A DNA stretch of 64,000 nucleotides from Afipia sp. (GTDB taxonomy: Bacteria > Pseudomonadota > Alphaproteobacteria > Rhizobiales > Xanthobacteraceae). This document shows positions 17,451 to 25,354 of the stretch, piece after piece. The stretch is taken from positions 47,912 through 111,911 of the forward strand of contig JAFVHU010000085.1 in NCBI GenBank assembly GCA_017474385.1. Direction: 5' to 3'. Position 1 is the first letter of the stretch. Each line of letters opens with the position of its first letter. Under the pieces are notes generated by a model. The model saw nothing but the letters and a program-made list of their open reading frames with translations, was not told the DNA's origin and did no database searches. The translations under genes and the position numbers were made by a program.

Positions 17451-18299
17451 TCAGGCTTTCGGCTTGATGCCGTAGACGTGCTCCGGCCCCGGAAACGCGC
17501 GCGAGCGGACTTCCTTTGCGTAGTCCTGAATCGCGGCCTCGATGCCAGGTCCGAGATTGCCGTAGCGCTTGACGAACTTCGGCACCCACGGCGAAAGCCC
17601 CAGCATGTCTTCGAGGACCAGCACCTGACCGTCACAGGCGTTGCTTGCGCCGATGCCGATGGTCGGAATCGAAACGATTTCGGTGATGCGGCGCGCCAGC
17701 GGCTCGGCTACGGCTTCCACAACCATCGAGAACGCACCGGCCTGCGCCACCGCGATGGCATCCTGCTGAAACGGACCGCTGCCATTCTCGCCTGCCGCGA
17801 TCTTGATGGCCTCGTCCTTGCCCTGCGACTTGAAGCTGCCGAGCGTGTTGATCGACTGCGGTGTCAAACCGATATGGCCCATCACCGGGATGCCGCGCGT
17901 GGTCAGAAACTCGATGGTCTCCGCCATGCGCACGCCGCCTTCCATCTTCACGGCGCCGCAATGGGTTTCCTTCAGGACGCGCGCGGCGGAATGAAACGCC
18001 TGCTCCTTCGAGGCCTCATATGAGCCGAACGGCATATCCACCACGACGAGCGCCTCCTTCGAGCCGCGCATGACCGCGCGGCCTTGCAGGATCATCATGT
18101 CGAGCGTGACCGGCACCGTCGTCTCGAAACCGTGCATCACGTTGCCGAGCGAGTCGCCGACAAGGATGACATCGCAATACCGGTCGACCAATGCTGCCGT
18201 GTGCGCGTGATACGACGTCAGCATCACGATCGGATCGCCACCCTTGCGCTTGAGGATATCGGGCGCGGTCTTGCGCTTCACCGCTGTCTGCACGGACAT
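17451..18299 (-). CDS. panB: 3-methyl-2-oxobutanoate hydroxymethyltransferase
   Basis: PanB converts alpha-ketoisovalerate and 5,10-methylene-THF to ketopantoate, the first step of pantothenate synthesis. The 282-residue protein has a typical (beta/alpha)8 sequence: [37 protein letters not shown] near residues 26-62 (Asp of VGDS and nearby residues bind Mg), [24 protein letters not shown] and the C-terminal [22 protein letters not shown]. No panC is adjacent. It lies 3 bases downstream of the NnrU-like gene on the same strand, so the two are probably co-transcribed. Confidence 0.96.
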   Translation of the reverse strand: MSVQTAVKRKTAPDILKRKGGDPIVMLTSYHAHTAALVDRYCDVILVGDSLGNVMHGFETTVPVTLDMMILQGRAVMRGSKEALVVVDMPFGSYEASKEQAFHSAARVLKETHCGAVKMEGGVRMAETIEFLTTRGIPVMGHIGLTPQSINTLGSFKSQGKDEAIKIAAGENGSGPFQQDAIAVAQAGAFSMVVEAVAEPLARRITEIVSIPTIGIGASNACDGQVLVLEDMLGLSPWVPKFVKRYGNLGPGIEAAIQDYAKEVRSRAFPGPEHVYGIKPKA

Positions 18300-18302
18300 G
18301 TC

Positions 18303-18887
18303 TTAAGCTCCAATCACAGGGACGCCGATTACGAGAGGATGGAATGCGAAGGCCAGCGCGGCATAGACCACGACACCGACCGCGACCGCGATCAGATCGT
18401 TGCCAACGCCGCCGACAGGAATCGGCGGCGCGCCGGGATCTTCGCGGCGCTTGAGCGAAATGCGGTCGTACACCGCCCAGGCCAGAACCGAGCCGAACAG
18501 GATGATCGATCCGAGATCGCCGTTCGCAAGAAGATGCAGCAGCGCCCACAGCTTCACACCGGCCAGCATCGGATGCTTCAGCTTCAGATATATGTTGCCG
18601 CGGATATAGGACGCTACAACGAGGATGACCGCGGGCAGCATCAGCGCCAGCGCGAGGTGCCGCATGGCGACCGGCGGATGCCAGACATTGATCCACCCTG
18701 TGGCGCGATAGGTGCTGAAGCCCCACACGATCAGCGCGAGCCCTGCGAACGAAACCAGCGTGTAGAGAATCTTGTAACCGCCCTCGCCGAGCCGCGCGAT
18801 GACGGTGGCGCGCGGACCACGCAACGTGGTCAGCGTATGAACGCCGAGAAACAGCGCCAATCCGGCGATGAGGATCAACAAGCCCAT
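18303..18887 (-). CDS. NnrU family membrane protein
   Basis: A 194-residue inner-membrane protein with about five or six helices (LLILIAGLALFLGVHTL, ILYTLVSFAGLALIVWGF, LALALMLPAVILVVASYI, IILFGSVLAWAVYD, LIAVAVGVVVYAALAFAF). FLGVHTLTTLRGPR and HPMLAGVKLWALLHLLANGDLGS are family features. NnrU was named for a gene expressed with denitrification functions, but no denitrification genes occur here, and many members have other contexts. ATG 18887 has GGAGGG upstream and starts straight into the first helix; upstream in-frame codons are not protein-like. It is likely an operon with panB. Confidence 0.85.
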   Translation of the reverse strand: MGLLILIAGLALFLGVHTLTTLRGPRATVIARLGEGGYKILYTLVSFAGLALIVWGFSTYRATGWINVWHPPVAMRHLALALMLPAVILVVASYIRGNIYLKLKHPMLAGVKLWALLHLLANGDLGSIILFGSVLAWAVYDRISLKRREDPGAPPIPVGGVGNDLIAVAVGVVVYAALAFAFHPLVIGVPVIGA

Positions 18888-19066
18888 CTGCCGCCCTCCC
18901 TTCCCGCTCTGCTCGCAGCGGTTTTCAGCACCGCTTTCCGAGACATTTCCACCGCGCAGCCGATCCTGATAAGGTCCGGCGGCACTGTGCCCCGGTATCA
19001 CTTTTAGGGTGCGGCGCGCAATGCCGCTTCCGCATCGCAACCCTGCTCCAAACTCTTTCCGGCCCT

Positions 19067-20041
19067 ATGAAATCCCTTGCAATCGCCGCACTCGCACTGG
19101 CTCTCGCGGCGCCCGCCTTGAAGGCCCATGCGGCGGAGCCGGCCTGGCCGCCGAAAATCGTGAAAATCATTGTACCCTATGCGCCGGGCTCGACGCCGGA
19201 TCTGGTCGGGCGGATCGTCGCCGACGATCTTCAGGCCCGCCATCCGGGCGCAAGTTTCATCGTCGAGAACAAGCCCGGGGCCGGCGGCAATATCGGCACC
19301 GACGCCGTCGCCAAGGCAGACCCCGACGGCGCGACGCTCGGCATCAGCCTCGGCGGGCCGCTCGCCATCAACACGCTGCTGTTCTCGAAACTGCCCTACG
19401 ATCCCGCCAAGGACATCGCGCCGGTGACGATGTTGACGTCGCTGCCGAGCGTGCTTGTCGTGCCCACGAGCCTGAATATCAATTCGGTGGCTGAGTTTCT
19501 GGCGATGCTCAAGCGCAAGGGGACGCCCCTCGCCTTCGGATCGATTGGCGCGGGCTCGCTGTCCCATCTGACCATGGAAGCGATCGCGCAGCGCGCGGGC
19601 TCCACCATGGTACACATCCCATATGGCGGATCGCCGCAGGCGATCACCGCCGTGATCCGCGGCGACGTGCAGGCGGCGTGCCTGCCTGCTATCGCCGTGA
19701 CGCCGCAACTCGCGGCCGGCCAGGTCAAAATCCTCGCGGTAGCGACCGCGCAGCGCTCGCGCTTCCTTCCCAATGTGCCGACGCTCAAGGAAAGCGGCAT
19801 CGATGTGGAATCCGATGCATGGAATGCGCTGATCGCGCCCGCCGGTACGCCGCCCGCCTTCATTGCGCAGATCAATGACGAGGTGAACGATATCCTGACC
19901 AAACCGAGCGTGCGCGAGCGGCTGGAAACGCAGTTGATGGAGCCAGTCCCATCCACGCCGGGCGCTTTGCGCGTTCGGATGGACGCCGAGATCAAGCTGT
20001 GGTCCGATGTCATCAAGCGCGGGGACATTCGGATCAATTAA
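19067..20041 (+). CDS. Bug/TctC family tripartite tricarboxylate transporter substrate-binding protein
   Basis: A 324-residue periplasmic binding protein. The signal peptide (IAALALALAAPALKAHAAEP) is cleaved near residue 24. The start of the mature protein, PPKIVKIIVPYAPGSTPDLVGRIVADDL, is the Bug-family signature, followed by VENKPGAGGNIGTDAVAKADPDGATLGIS, the ligand-loop pair. The C-terminal WNALIAPAGTPPAFIAQINDEVN is also typical. Bug receptors feed TctAB permeases or act as orphan sensors; no tctA/tctB gene is next to it, so it is an orphan receptor here. The ligand (carboxylates usually) is not defined. Confidence 0.92.
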   Translation: MKSLAIAALALALAAPALKAHAAEPAWPPKIVKIIVPYAPGSTPDLVGRIVADDLQARHPGASFIVENKPGAGGNIGTDAVAKADPDGATLGISLGGPLAINTLLFSKLPYDPAKDIAPVTMLTSLPSVLVVPTSLNINSVAEFLAMLKRKGTPLAFGSIGAGSLSHLTMEAIAQRAGSTMVHIPYGGSPQAITAVIRGDVQAACLPAIAVTPQLAAGQVKILAVATAQRSRFLPNVPTLKESGIDVESDAWNALIAPAGTPPAFIAQINDEVNDILTKPSVRERLETQLMEPVPSTPGALRVRMDAEIKLWSDVIKRGDIRIN

Positions 20042-20054
20042 GGTCTTGCACGCT

Positions 20055-20177
20055 GTCATGGCCGGGCTTGTCCCGGCCATCCCGATCATCGAAGCACAGT
20101 GCCCAACTTATCGAGATCGCCGGGACATAGGCGAGCGAAGCGACGCCGTCCTTTAGACGGCTATGCCCGGTGATGAC
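20055..20177. repeat. Dispersed repeat, family A copy 1
   Basis: Starts GTCATGGCCGGGCTTGTCCC and ends in a CCGGTGATGACGA type arm, with an internal GGCGAGCGAAGCGACGCCGT block. Nearly the same sequence occurs at 63357-63480, and a shorter related palindrome occurs at 54371-54460. Confidence 0.85.
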
Positions 20178-20197
20178 GAAAGAAAAAGAAGAACGCC

Positions 20198-20653
20198 ATG
20201 AACGCCCCCGTCACCGTCGCCTTCGAGCGCAGCCACGACATCGTCATCAATGCGCCGGCGAAAGCGGTGTTCGATTACGTCACCAATCCGCAGTCCTGGC
20301 CCGAATGGCTGGCGGCATCACATCATATCGACAGCGAAAACCGCCCGCTCGAGACCGGCGAACTGTTTCACGAGAAATGGCACATCCGCTCCGGTGAAGT
20401 GTCGCTGAACTGGATCGTGCGCAGTTGCGTCAGCCCGAAGCTGTGGATCGTACAGGCCGAGACCGATTTCATCGGGCCCATCGTCGTTCAGTACACCTGC
20501 GAGGACGTCAGCGGCGGCACGAAGTTCACGCGTACCCTGCGCAACCCCGCGCGCAGGAAGCCGCCGACCGATGAGCAGATCGCGGCGATGGATGCGGAAG
20601 CGGCGATTGGCCTCGCGAATATCAAAGCGAATGTGGAGAAGCGGGCGGGCTGA
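20198..20653 (+). CDS. SRPBCC family (polyketide cyclase/START-like) protein
   Basis: A 151-residue helix-grip fold protein. The N-terminal FERSHDIVINAPAKAVFDYVTNPQSWPEWLAASHHID is the standard opening of SRPBCC proteins (APAKAVFDYV, PQSWPEW), followed by alternating strands (LFHEKWHIRSGEVSLNWIVRSC, WIVQAETDFIGPIVVQYTCED) and a C-terminal helix (EQIAAMDAEAAIGLANIKANVEKR). Such proteins bind hydrophobic ligands in a deep cavity; the ligand is unknown. The neighbour on the other strand is a hypothetical secreted protein, and no operon is apparent. Confidence 0.85.
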   Translation: MNAPVTVAFERSHDIVINAPAKAVFDYVTNPQSWPEWLAASHHIDSENRPLETGELFHEKWHIRSGEVSLNWIVRSCVSPKLWIVQAETDFIGPIVVQYTCEDVSGGTKFTRTLRNPARRKPPTDEQIAAMDAEAAIGLANIKANVEKRAG

Positions 20654-20658
20654 CGCGT

Positions 20659-21279
20659 TCAAGGTTGCGGCGGCGGAATGTCCGGCTTGAGCGTGCGGTT
20701 ATCGACGAAACGTATCATGATCGGTCGCCCCGCAATGGCGCCGCCGAGTCCCTTGGTCAGGGATAACGGCGCACAGTTTTCAAGCGATGTATTGATCGCG
20801 CCAAGATAAACCTTGCGCGTCTGCTCAGAGGAGCCGGGCGTGACGTAGGTCAGCCGGGGCTGCCCAATCAGCCCCCCATCGCGCTTGAAGGAAAACTTCA
20901 CGGACATTTGCATACCCGCCTGCGCCTCGTTCTCAGGCGGCGGCATCCAGCACGAGCGAATCGCGGCGAACAGATCGCCGATGGTATCGAGATCGTGATC
21001 GGGCTTGACGTATTTCGGCGCGTCCTTGTCGTCCGGCTTGCTCAGCACGGTGACCTGCAGATTCTCGCCGTAGGGATAATCGATCTCCGGAATGCACGGG
21101 CCGTTATTGAACGTGCTGCAGAAATACGGCGTGCACGGCCCTTCGCCCAACACGCTGCATGGCGAATGTGAAAACGGCGTCGGGTTGATCTCGCGCAGCG
21201 ACTGCGCGGGAGATGGCGCAGCGGCAGCGATCACAGCCGCGAGAGCAAGGAGAATGAAGAATGACACGCGCCGCAGCAT
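20659..21279 (-). CDS. Secreted hypothetical protein with cysteine-rich N-terminus
   Basis: A 206-residue exported protein: MLRRVSFFILLALAAVIAAAAPSPAQS is the signal peptide, then SPCSVLGEGPCTPYFCSTFNNGPCIPEID has four cysteines in about 30 residues, probably two disulfides. The rest reads like a TonB C-terminal-like or energy-coupling fold (DLFAAIRSCWMPPPENEAQAGMQMSVKFSFKRDGGLIGQPRLTYV), typical of alphaproteobacterial proteins annotated hypothetical or 'energy transducer TonB-like'. ATG 21279 is chosen to put the signal peptide first. Function unknown. Confidence 0.75.
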   Translation of the reverse strand: MLRRVSFFILLALAAVIAAAAPSPAQSLREINPTPFSHSPCSVLGEGPCTPYFCSTFNNGPCIPEIDYPYGENLQVTVLSKPDDKDAPKYVKPDHDLDTIGDLFAAIRSCWMPPPENEAQAGMQMSVKFSFKRDGGLIGQPRLTYVTPGSSEQTRKVYLGAINTSLENCAPLSLTKGLGGAIAGRPIMIRFVDNRTLKPDIPPPQP

Positions 21280-21398
21280 GGGACGGCCTGTTGGTCCGGG
21301 CAACGGGACCACACGTATGCTCCCATCGCATGGAATCAACCGCCGTTGAAACGCAAGTCACGGCTGTTTGAAAACTGAATCCGCCAAGGAAGAAGCGT

Positions 21399-23021
21399 TT
21401 AGGTCTTCTTCTTCACGTCCTTGATGGACGAGAACACGATGCCCTCGGCGCGCTCGCGGGTGTAGCCGAGATAGAACTCGTTCTTGGCCAGGAACACCGG
21501 ATCGCCGTCCACGTCATCGGCGACGCCGGAATTGTTCGCCGACAGGAACGCATCGAGCTTCTTGCGGTCGTCGGATGAAATCCAGCGCGCGAGCTGGAAT
21601 TCGCTGATCTCGAAATCCACCGGCAACGAATATTCGGCGTCGAGCCGCGCTTTCAGCACGTCGAGCTGCAACATGCCGACCACGCCGACCAGCGCAGGCG
21701 CGCCGTCGCGCGGACGGAACACCTGCACGACGCCCTCCTCCGACATCTGCTGCAAGGCTTCCTTCAGCTTCTTGGCCTTCATCGCATCGGTCAGGCGCAC
21801 GCGGCGCAGGATTTCCGGCGCGAATGACGGCACACCGACAAAGGTAATGTCCTCGCCCTCGGTCAGCGTGTCGCCGATCCGCAGCGTGCCGTGGTTGGGA
21901 ATGCCGACCACGTCGCCGGCGAACGCCTCGTCCGCGATGGCGCGATCCTGCGCGAAGAAGAACTGCGGCGACGACAGGCTCATGTTCTTGCCGGTGCGCA
22001 CCAGCTTCGCCTTCATGCCGCGCGTCAGCTTGCCCGAGCACAGCCGCGCGAACGCGATGCGGTCGCGGTGGTTGGGGTCCATGTTCGCCTGGATCTTGAA
22101 GACGAAGGCGGACATCTTCGGCTCTTCGGCCTCGACCTTGCGCTTGTCGGCGTCCTGCGCGCGCGGCGACGGCGCGAAGCGGCCGAGACCTTCCAGGAGA
22201 TCGCCGACGCCGAAATTGCGCAGCGCGCTGCCGAAATAGACCGGGGTCAGGTGGCCCTCGCGGAACGACTGCAGGTCGAACGGCTTCGAGGCTTCCTTCA
22301 CCAGTTCGAGTTCGTCGGCTATCTCATTGGCATCGAGATTGGCGTTGCGGCCGGCCAAATCAGAGATCTCGATCTTTTCCGCTGCACCGGTCTTGGCGCC
22401 GCCGCCTTCCAGCAGGCGGATGCCACCGGTTTCGATGTCATAGGTGCCCATGAAATCGCGGCCGCGGCCGACCGGCCAGTTGATCGGCGTGGTGTCGAGC
22501 GCCAGCGTCTTCTCGATCTCGTCGAGCAGATCGAACACGTCGCGGCTCTCGCGGTCCATCTTGTTGACGAAGGTGATGATCGGGATATCACGCAGACGGC
22601 ACACCTCGATCAGCTTCAGCGTCCGCGCTTCGATGCCCTTCGCGGCGTCGATCACCATGACGGCGGAATCGACCGCGGTCAGCGTGCGATAGGTGTCTTC
22701 CGAGAAGTCCTCGTGGCCCGGCGTATCGAGCAGATTGAACACGTGGTCCTGGAATTCGAAGGTCATCACCGAGGTCACGACCGAGATGCCGCGCTCACGC
22801 TCGATCTTCATCCAGTCCGAGCGCGTGTTGCGCCGCTCGCCCTTGGCCTTGACCTGTCCTGCGAGGTTGATCGCGCCGCCGAACAGCAACAGCTTTTCGG
22901 TCAGCGTCGTTTTACCGGCGTCAGGATGCGAGATGATCGCGAACGTGCGCCGGCGCGCCACTTCTTCGGCAAGCGGCGTCAGCGAGGGCTCTGCAGCGGC
23001 GATGGCAACGGTGTCGGACAT
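21399..23021 (-). CDS. prfC: Peptide chain release factor 3
   Basis: RF3 is the GTPase that recycles RF1/RF2 from the ribosome after termination. The 540-residue protein has a P-loop SHPDAGKTTLTEKLL near the N-terminus, KIERERGISVVTSVMTF (switch region), DTPGHEDFSEDTYRTL and NKMDRE. Domain II follows (LTPVYFGSALRNFGVGDLLEGL, RDRIAFARLCSGKL), and then the C-terminal domain (YSLPVDFEISEFQLARWI). This organisation distinguishes it from EF-G and LepA. I chose ATG 23021; a TTG 18 bases upstream is also possible. It is the only gene in its transcription unit. Confidence 0.96.
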   Translation of the reverse strand: MSDTVAIAAAEPSLTPLAEEVARRRTFAIISHPDAGKTTLTEKLLLFGGAINLAGQVKAKGERRNTRSDWMKIERERGISVVTSVMTFEFQDHVFNLLDTPGHEDFSEDTYRTLTAVDSAVMVIDAAKGIEARTLKLIEVCRLRDIPIITFVNKMDRESRDVFDLLDEIEKTLALDTTPINWPVGRGRDFMGTYDIETGGIRLLEGGGAKTGAAEKIEISDLAGRNANLDANEIADELELVKEASKPFDLQSFREGHLTPVYFGSALRNFGVGDLLEGLGRFAPSPRAQDADKRKVEAEEPKMSAFVFKIQANMDPNHRDRIAFARLCSGKLTRGMKAKLVRTGKNMSLSSPQFFFAQDRAIADEAFAGDVVGIPNHGTLRIGDTLTEGEDITFVGVPSFAPEILRRVRLTDAMKAKKLKEALQQMSEEGVVQVFRPRDGAPALVGVVGMLQLDVLKARLDAEYSLPVDFEISEFQLARWISSDDRKKLDAFLSANNSGVADDVDGDPVFLAKNEFYLGYTRERAEGIVFSSIKDVKKKT

Positions 23022-23113
23022 GATGCGAGCGTGTGACAAAGAAACGCGGCAGGATCAAGGGTATTTGAACTCCATGCACTTGCATCTTCTTTGCCGATGA
23101 GCCATGTTCAGCC

Positions 23114-23159
23114 TCGAGGACGGCCTCGATTCACACACATATCCGCAGGGACGGCCCTG
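23114..23159 (+). ncRNA. Guanidine-II (mini-ykkC) riboswitch
   Basis: Two hairpins with identical ACGG loops sit just upstream of the guanidine exporter gene: P1 at 23114-23129 (TCGAGG-ACGG-CCTCGA) and P2 at 23146-23159 (CAGGG-ACGG-CCCTG), separated by a 16-base linker. Paired short stems capped by ACGR loops are the defining feature of the mini-ykkC class, which binds guanidinium by loop-loop dimerisation. A GGAGG ribosome binding site (23164-23168) follows P2 within 5 bases. The CCTC of P1 could pair with it, so translational control is plausible. The role is inferred from structure and gene context. Confidence 0.88.
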
Positions 23160-23177
23160 TTATGGAGGTATTTAGCC

Positions 23178-23492
23178 ATGGCATGGACAATGCTGTTTGT
23201 TGCGGGTTTGCTTGAGATCGGCTGGGCCATCGGCCTGAAATATACCGACGGTTTCACGCGCCTGATGCCGTCGGTGTTCACCATCGTCAGCATGATCGCC
23301 AGCGTCCTTCTGCTCGGCCTGTCGCTGAAGACGCTGCCGGTCGGCACCGCCTACGCAGTCTGGACCGGTATCGGCACGGTCGGAACCGCCATCCTCGGCA
23401 TCTGGCTGCTGGGTGACCCGGCGACCACCCTCCGCATCATCTGCATCGGACTGATCGTCGCCGGAATCGTCGGGCTCAAGGTCGTCGCGTAA
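23178..23492 (+). CDS. sugE: Guanidinium exporter Gdx (SugE-type SMR protein)
   Basis: A 104-residue four-helix small multidrug resistance protein. The residues [25 protein letters not shown] place the essential membrane Glu13 in helix 1, with [14 protein letters not shown] typical of SugE/Gdx rather than EmrE. Helix 3 ([24 protein letters not shown]) carries the conserved [10 protein letters not shown]. The assigned role is proton-coupled guanidinium export, supported by the guanidine-II riboswitch 18 bases upstream. ATG 23178 is used, with GGAGG 9 bases before it. It is convergent with the phosphate transporter, with a palindromic repeat between them. Confidence 0.94.
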   Translation: MAWTMLFVAGLLEIGWAIGLKYTDGFTRLMPSVFTIVSMIASVLLLGLSLKTLPVGTAYAVWTGIGTVGTAILGIWLLGDPATTLRIICIGLIVAGIVGLKVVA

Positions 23493-23500
23493 CTTTTCTG

Positions 23501-23547
23501 GGCATGATCTTTTCCGAAAACCGGTTTCCACTTTTCGGGATCATGCC
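23501..23547. repeat. Dispersed palindromic repeat, family B copy 1
   Basis: Begins GGCATGATCTTTTCCGAAAA and ends TTTTCGGGATCATGCC, so its ends form an inverted repeat (GGCATGATC/GATCATGCC). A second copy in the opposite orientation is at 59541-59588. Here it lies between convergent genes and may also terminate both. Confidence 0.85.
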
Positions 23548-24558
23548 CTAGCGCCAGCCCGCCAGCGTCACGGCGTAATAAGTGGCCGCTGCGACCAGCG
23601 CGGCGGCCGGAATCGTGAAGATCCACGCCATCACAATCGAGCTTGCGACGTTCCAGCGTACGGCGGACAGCCGCCGGGCCGCGCCGACGCCGACAATCGC
23701 GCCGGTGATGGTGTGGGTGGTCGAAACCGGAATGCCGAGCCACGTCGCCATAAACAGTGTCGCCGCCCCGCCCGTCTCCGCGCAGAATCCCTGCATCGGA
23801 TTGAGTTTGGTGATCCGCAGTCCCATGGTGCGCACGATGCGCCAGCCGCCCATCAGCGTGCCGAGCGCCATCGCCGCCTGGCACGAAATCACCACCCAGA
23901 ACGGTACGCTGAACTCGCCCCCGAGATAGCCTTGCGAGTAAAGCAGCACGGCGATGATGCCCATGGTCTTCTGCGCGTCGTTGCCGCCATGGCCGAGCGA
24001 ATACAGCGACGCCGAGACGAACTGCAAGATGCGGAACGCACGATCGACCGCGAACGGCGTCGAGCGCACCGCGGCCCATGACACGATCGCCGTCAGTAAC
24101 AGCGCGAGCAGGAAGCCGACGAACGGCGAGAGCACGATCGCGAGCAGCGTTTTCGACAGGCCGCTCCAGACCATGACGGATAATCCGGCCTTGGCGATGC
24201 CCGCGCCGAGCAATCCGCCGATCAGCGCATGCGAACTGCTGGACGGCATCCCGAGCGCCCACGTGATCAAATTCCAGATGATGGCTCCGATCAGCGCGGC
24301 GAAGATCACCTGGGGATCGATCACCCCCGGATGAATGATGCCGGTGCCGATGGTCTGCGCGACATGCAGGCCGAACACCGCGAACGCGATGAAGTTGAAG
24401 AACGCCGCCCACGCCACGGCGTATTGCGGCCGCAGCACGCGGGTCGAAACGATGGTGGCGATGGAATTGGCGGCGTCGTGCAGTCCGTTAAGAAAATCGA
24501 ACAGCAGCGCAACACCGATCAGTCCGACCAGGATAGGGAAAGCGAGCGAAGCATCCAC
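23548..24558 (-). CDS. pit: PiT family inorganic phosphate transporter
   Basis: A 336-residue membrane protein of about ten helices. The family signature GLHDAANSIATIVSTRVLRP follows helix 1, and its inverted counterpart HGGNDAQKTMGIIAVLL is near residue 190. GMPSSSSHALIGGLLGAGIAKAG and GIPVSTTHTITGAIVGVGAARR are the two re-entrant P-site segments. Low-affinity Pi (metal-phosphate) uptake driven by the proton gradient is the expected role. The start is GTG. It is co-transcribed with the DUF47 protein gene 15 bases upstream, the standard pairing for this transporter type. Confidence 0.95.
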   Translation of the reverse strand: MDASLAFPILVGLIGVALLFDFLNGLHDAANSIATIVSTRVLRPQYAVAWAAFFNFIAFAVFGLHVAQTIGTGIIHPGVIDPQVIFAALIGAIIWNLITWALGMPSSSSHALIGGLLGAGIAKAGLSVMVWSGLSKTLLAIVLSPFVGFLLALLLTAIVSWAAVRSTPFAVDRAFRILQFVSASLYSLGHGGNDAQKTMGIIAVLLYSQGYLGGEFSVPFWVVISCQAAMALGTLMGGWRIVRTMGLRITKLNPMQGFCAETGGAATLFMATWLGIPVSTTHTITGAIVGVGAARRLSAVRWNVASSIVMAWIFTIPAAALVAAATYYAVTLAGWR

Positions 24559-24573
24559 TGTGTGGTCCTGACC

Positions 24574-25218
24574 TTAAACCTGTTCGATCACGATGCTGTT
24601 GATCTCGTTGGCCACGTCGTCGAAGCGGTCGGCGACTTTTTCCAGATGCTTGTAGATTTCCGCGCCGACCACAAAGTCCATCGCGCTGCCGTCGCGGTGC
24701 TTGAGGAACAGTTCCTTCAGGCCGATGTCGTTCAGATCATCGACCCGGCCTTCGAGCCGGGTGATTTCCTCGGTCAGCGCCGTCAGCGTGGTGACGTTTG
24801 GGCCCATCGACTGCATCAGCGGGAGCGCGCGGCCGACGAGGTTGGCGCACTGAACGAGGATGGCGCCGATCTCGCGCATCGGCGGCTCGAAGATCCGCAC
24901 CTCGAACAGCATCACCGCCTTGGCGGTCTGCTGCATCTGGTCGATGGCGTCGTCCATCGCCGTGATCAGGTTCTTGATGTCGCCGCGGTCGAACGGGGTG
25001 ATGAAGGTCCGGCGGACCGCGGTCAGAACTTCGCGCGTGATCTGGTCAGCGTCGTTCTCAAACTGGTTGACGCGCTGACAATAGACCGGGGTCTCCTCCC
25101 CGCCGCGCATCATTCCCTCCAGCGCTTCCGCGCCATGCACCACCGCCTGGGAATGCCGGGCGAACAGGTCGAAAAACCGCTCCTCCCGAGGCAACAGCTT
25201 ACGAAACAACCCAAGCAT
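24574..25218 (-). CDS. DUF47/PhoU-like Pit accessory protein
   Basis: A 214-residue all-helical cytoplasmic protein. The N-terminal FRKLLPREERFFDLFARHSQAVVHGAEALEGMM and the later FITPFDRGDIKNLITAMDDAIDQMQQTAKAVMLFEV are hallmarks of DUF47 proteins, relatives of PhoU that bind and modulate Pit-type transporters. The acidic motif in FDRGDIKNL, with D.DD.ID in the following helix, is a likely metal site. It precedes the pit gene on the same strand and would be the first gene of the operon. Confidence 0.93.
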   Translation of the reverse strand: MLGLFRKLLPREERFFDLFARHSQAVVHGAEALEGMMRGGEETPVYCQRVNQFENDADQITREVLTAVRRTFITPFDRGDIKNLITAMDDAIDQMQQTAKAVMLFEVRIFEPPMREIGAILVQCANLVGRALPLMQSMGPNVTTLTALTEEITRLEGRVDDLNDIGLKELFLKHRDGSAMDFVVGAEIYKHLEKVADRFDDVANEINSIVIEQV

Positions 25219-25354
25219 CGATCTTTCTCCGGCACGACAGAATGCGTCACATATCTGTCATAAACCGTTTCGCAGACCAACAGGCACTTGCCCGGCGTCT
25301 AAACGCCGGTCATCCACTGATTTATCGAGGCAAAACACCCGTAAAACCGGTCGT

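Noticed and set aside
18303-18887. Denitrification cluster membership for the NnrU-like protein
   Set aside because: No nir, nor or nos genes are nearby; it is paired with panB instead.
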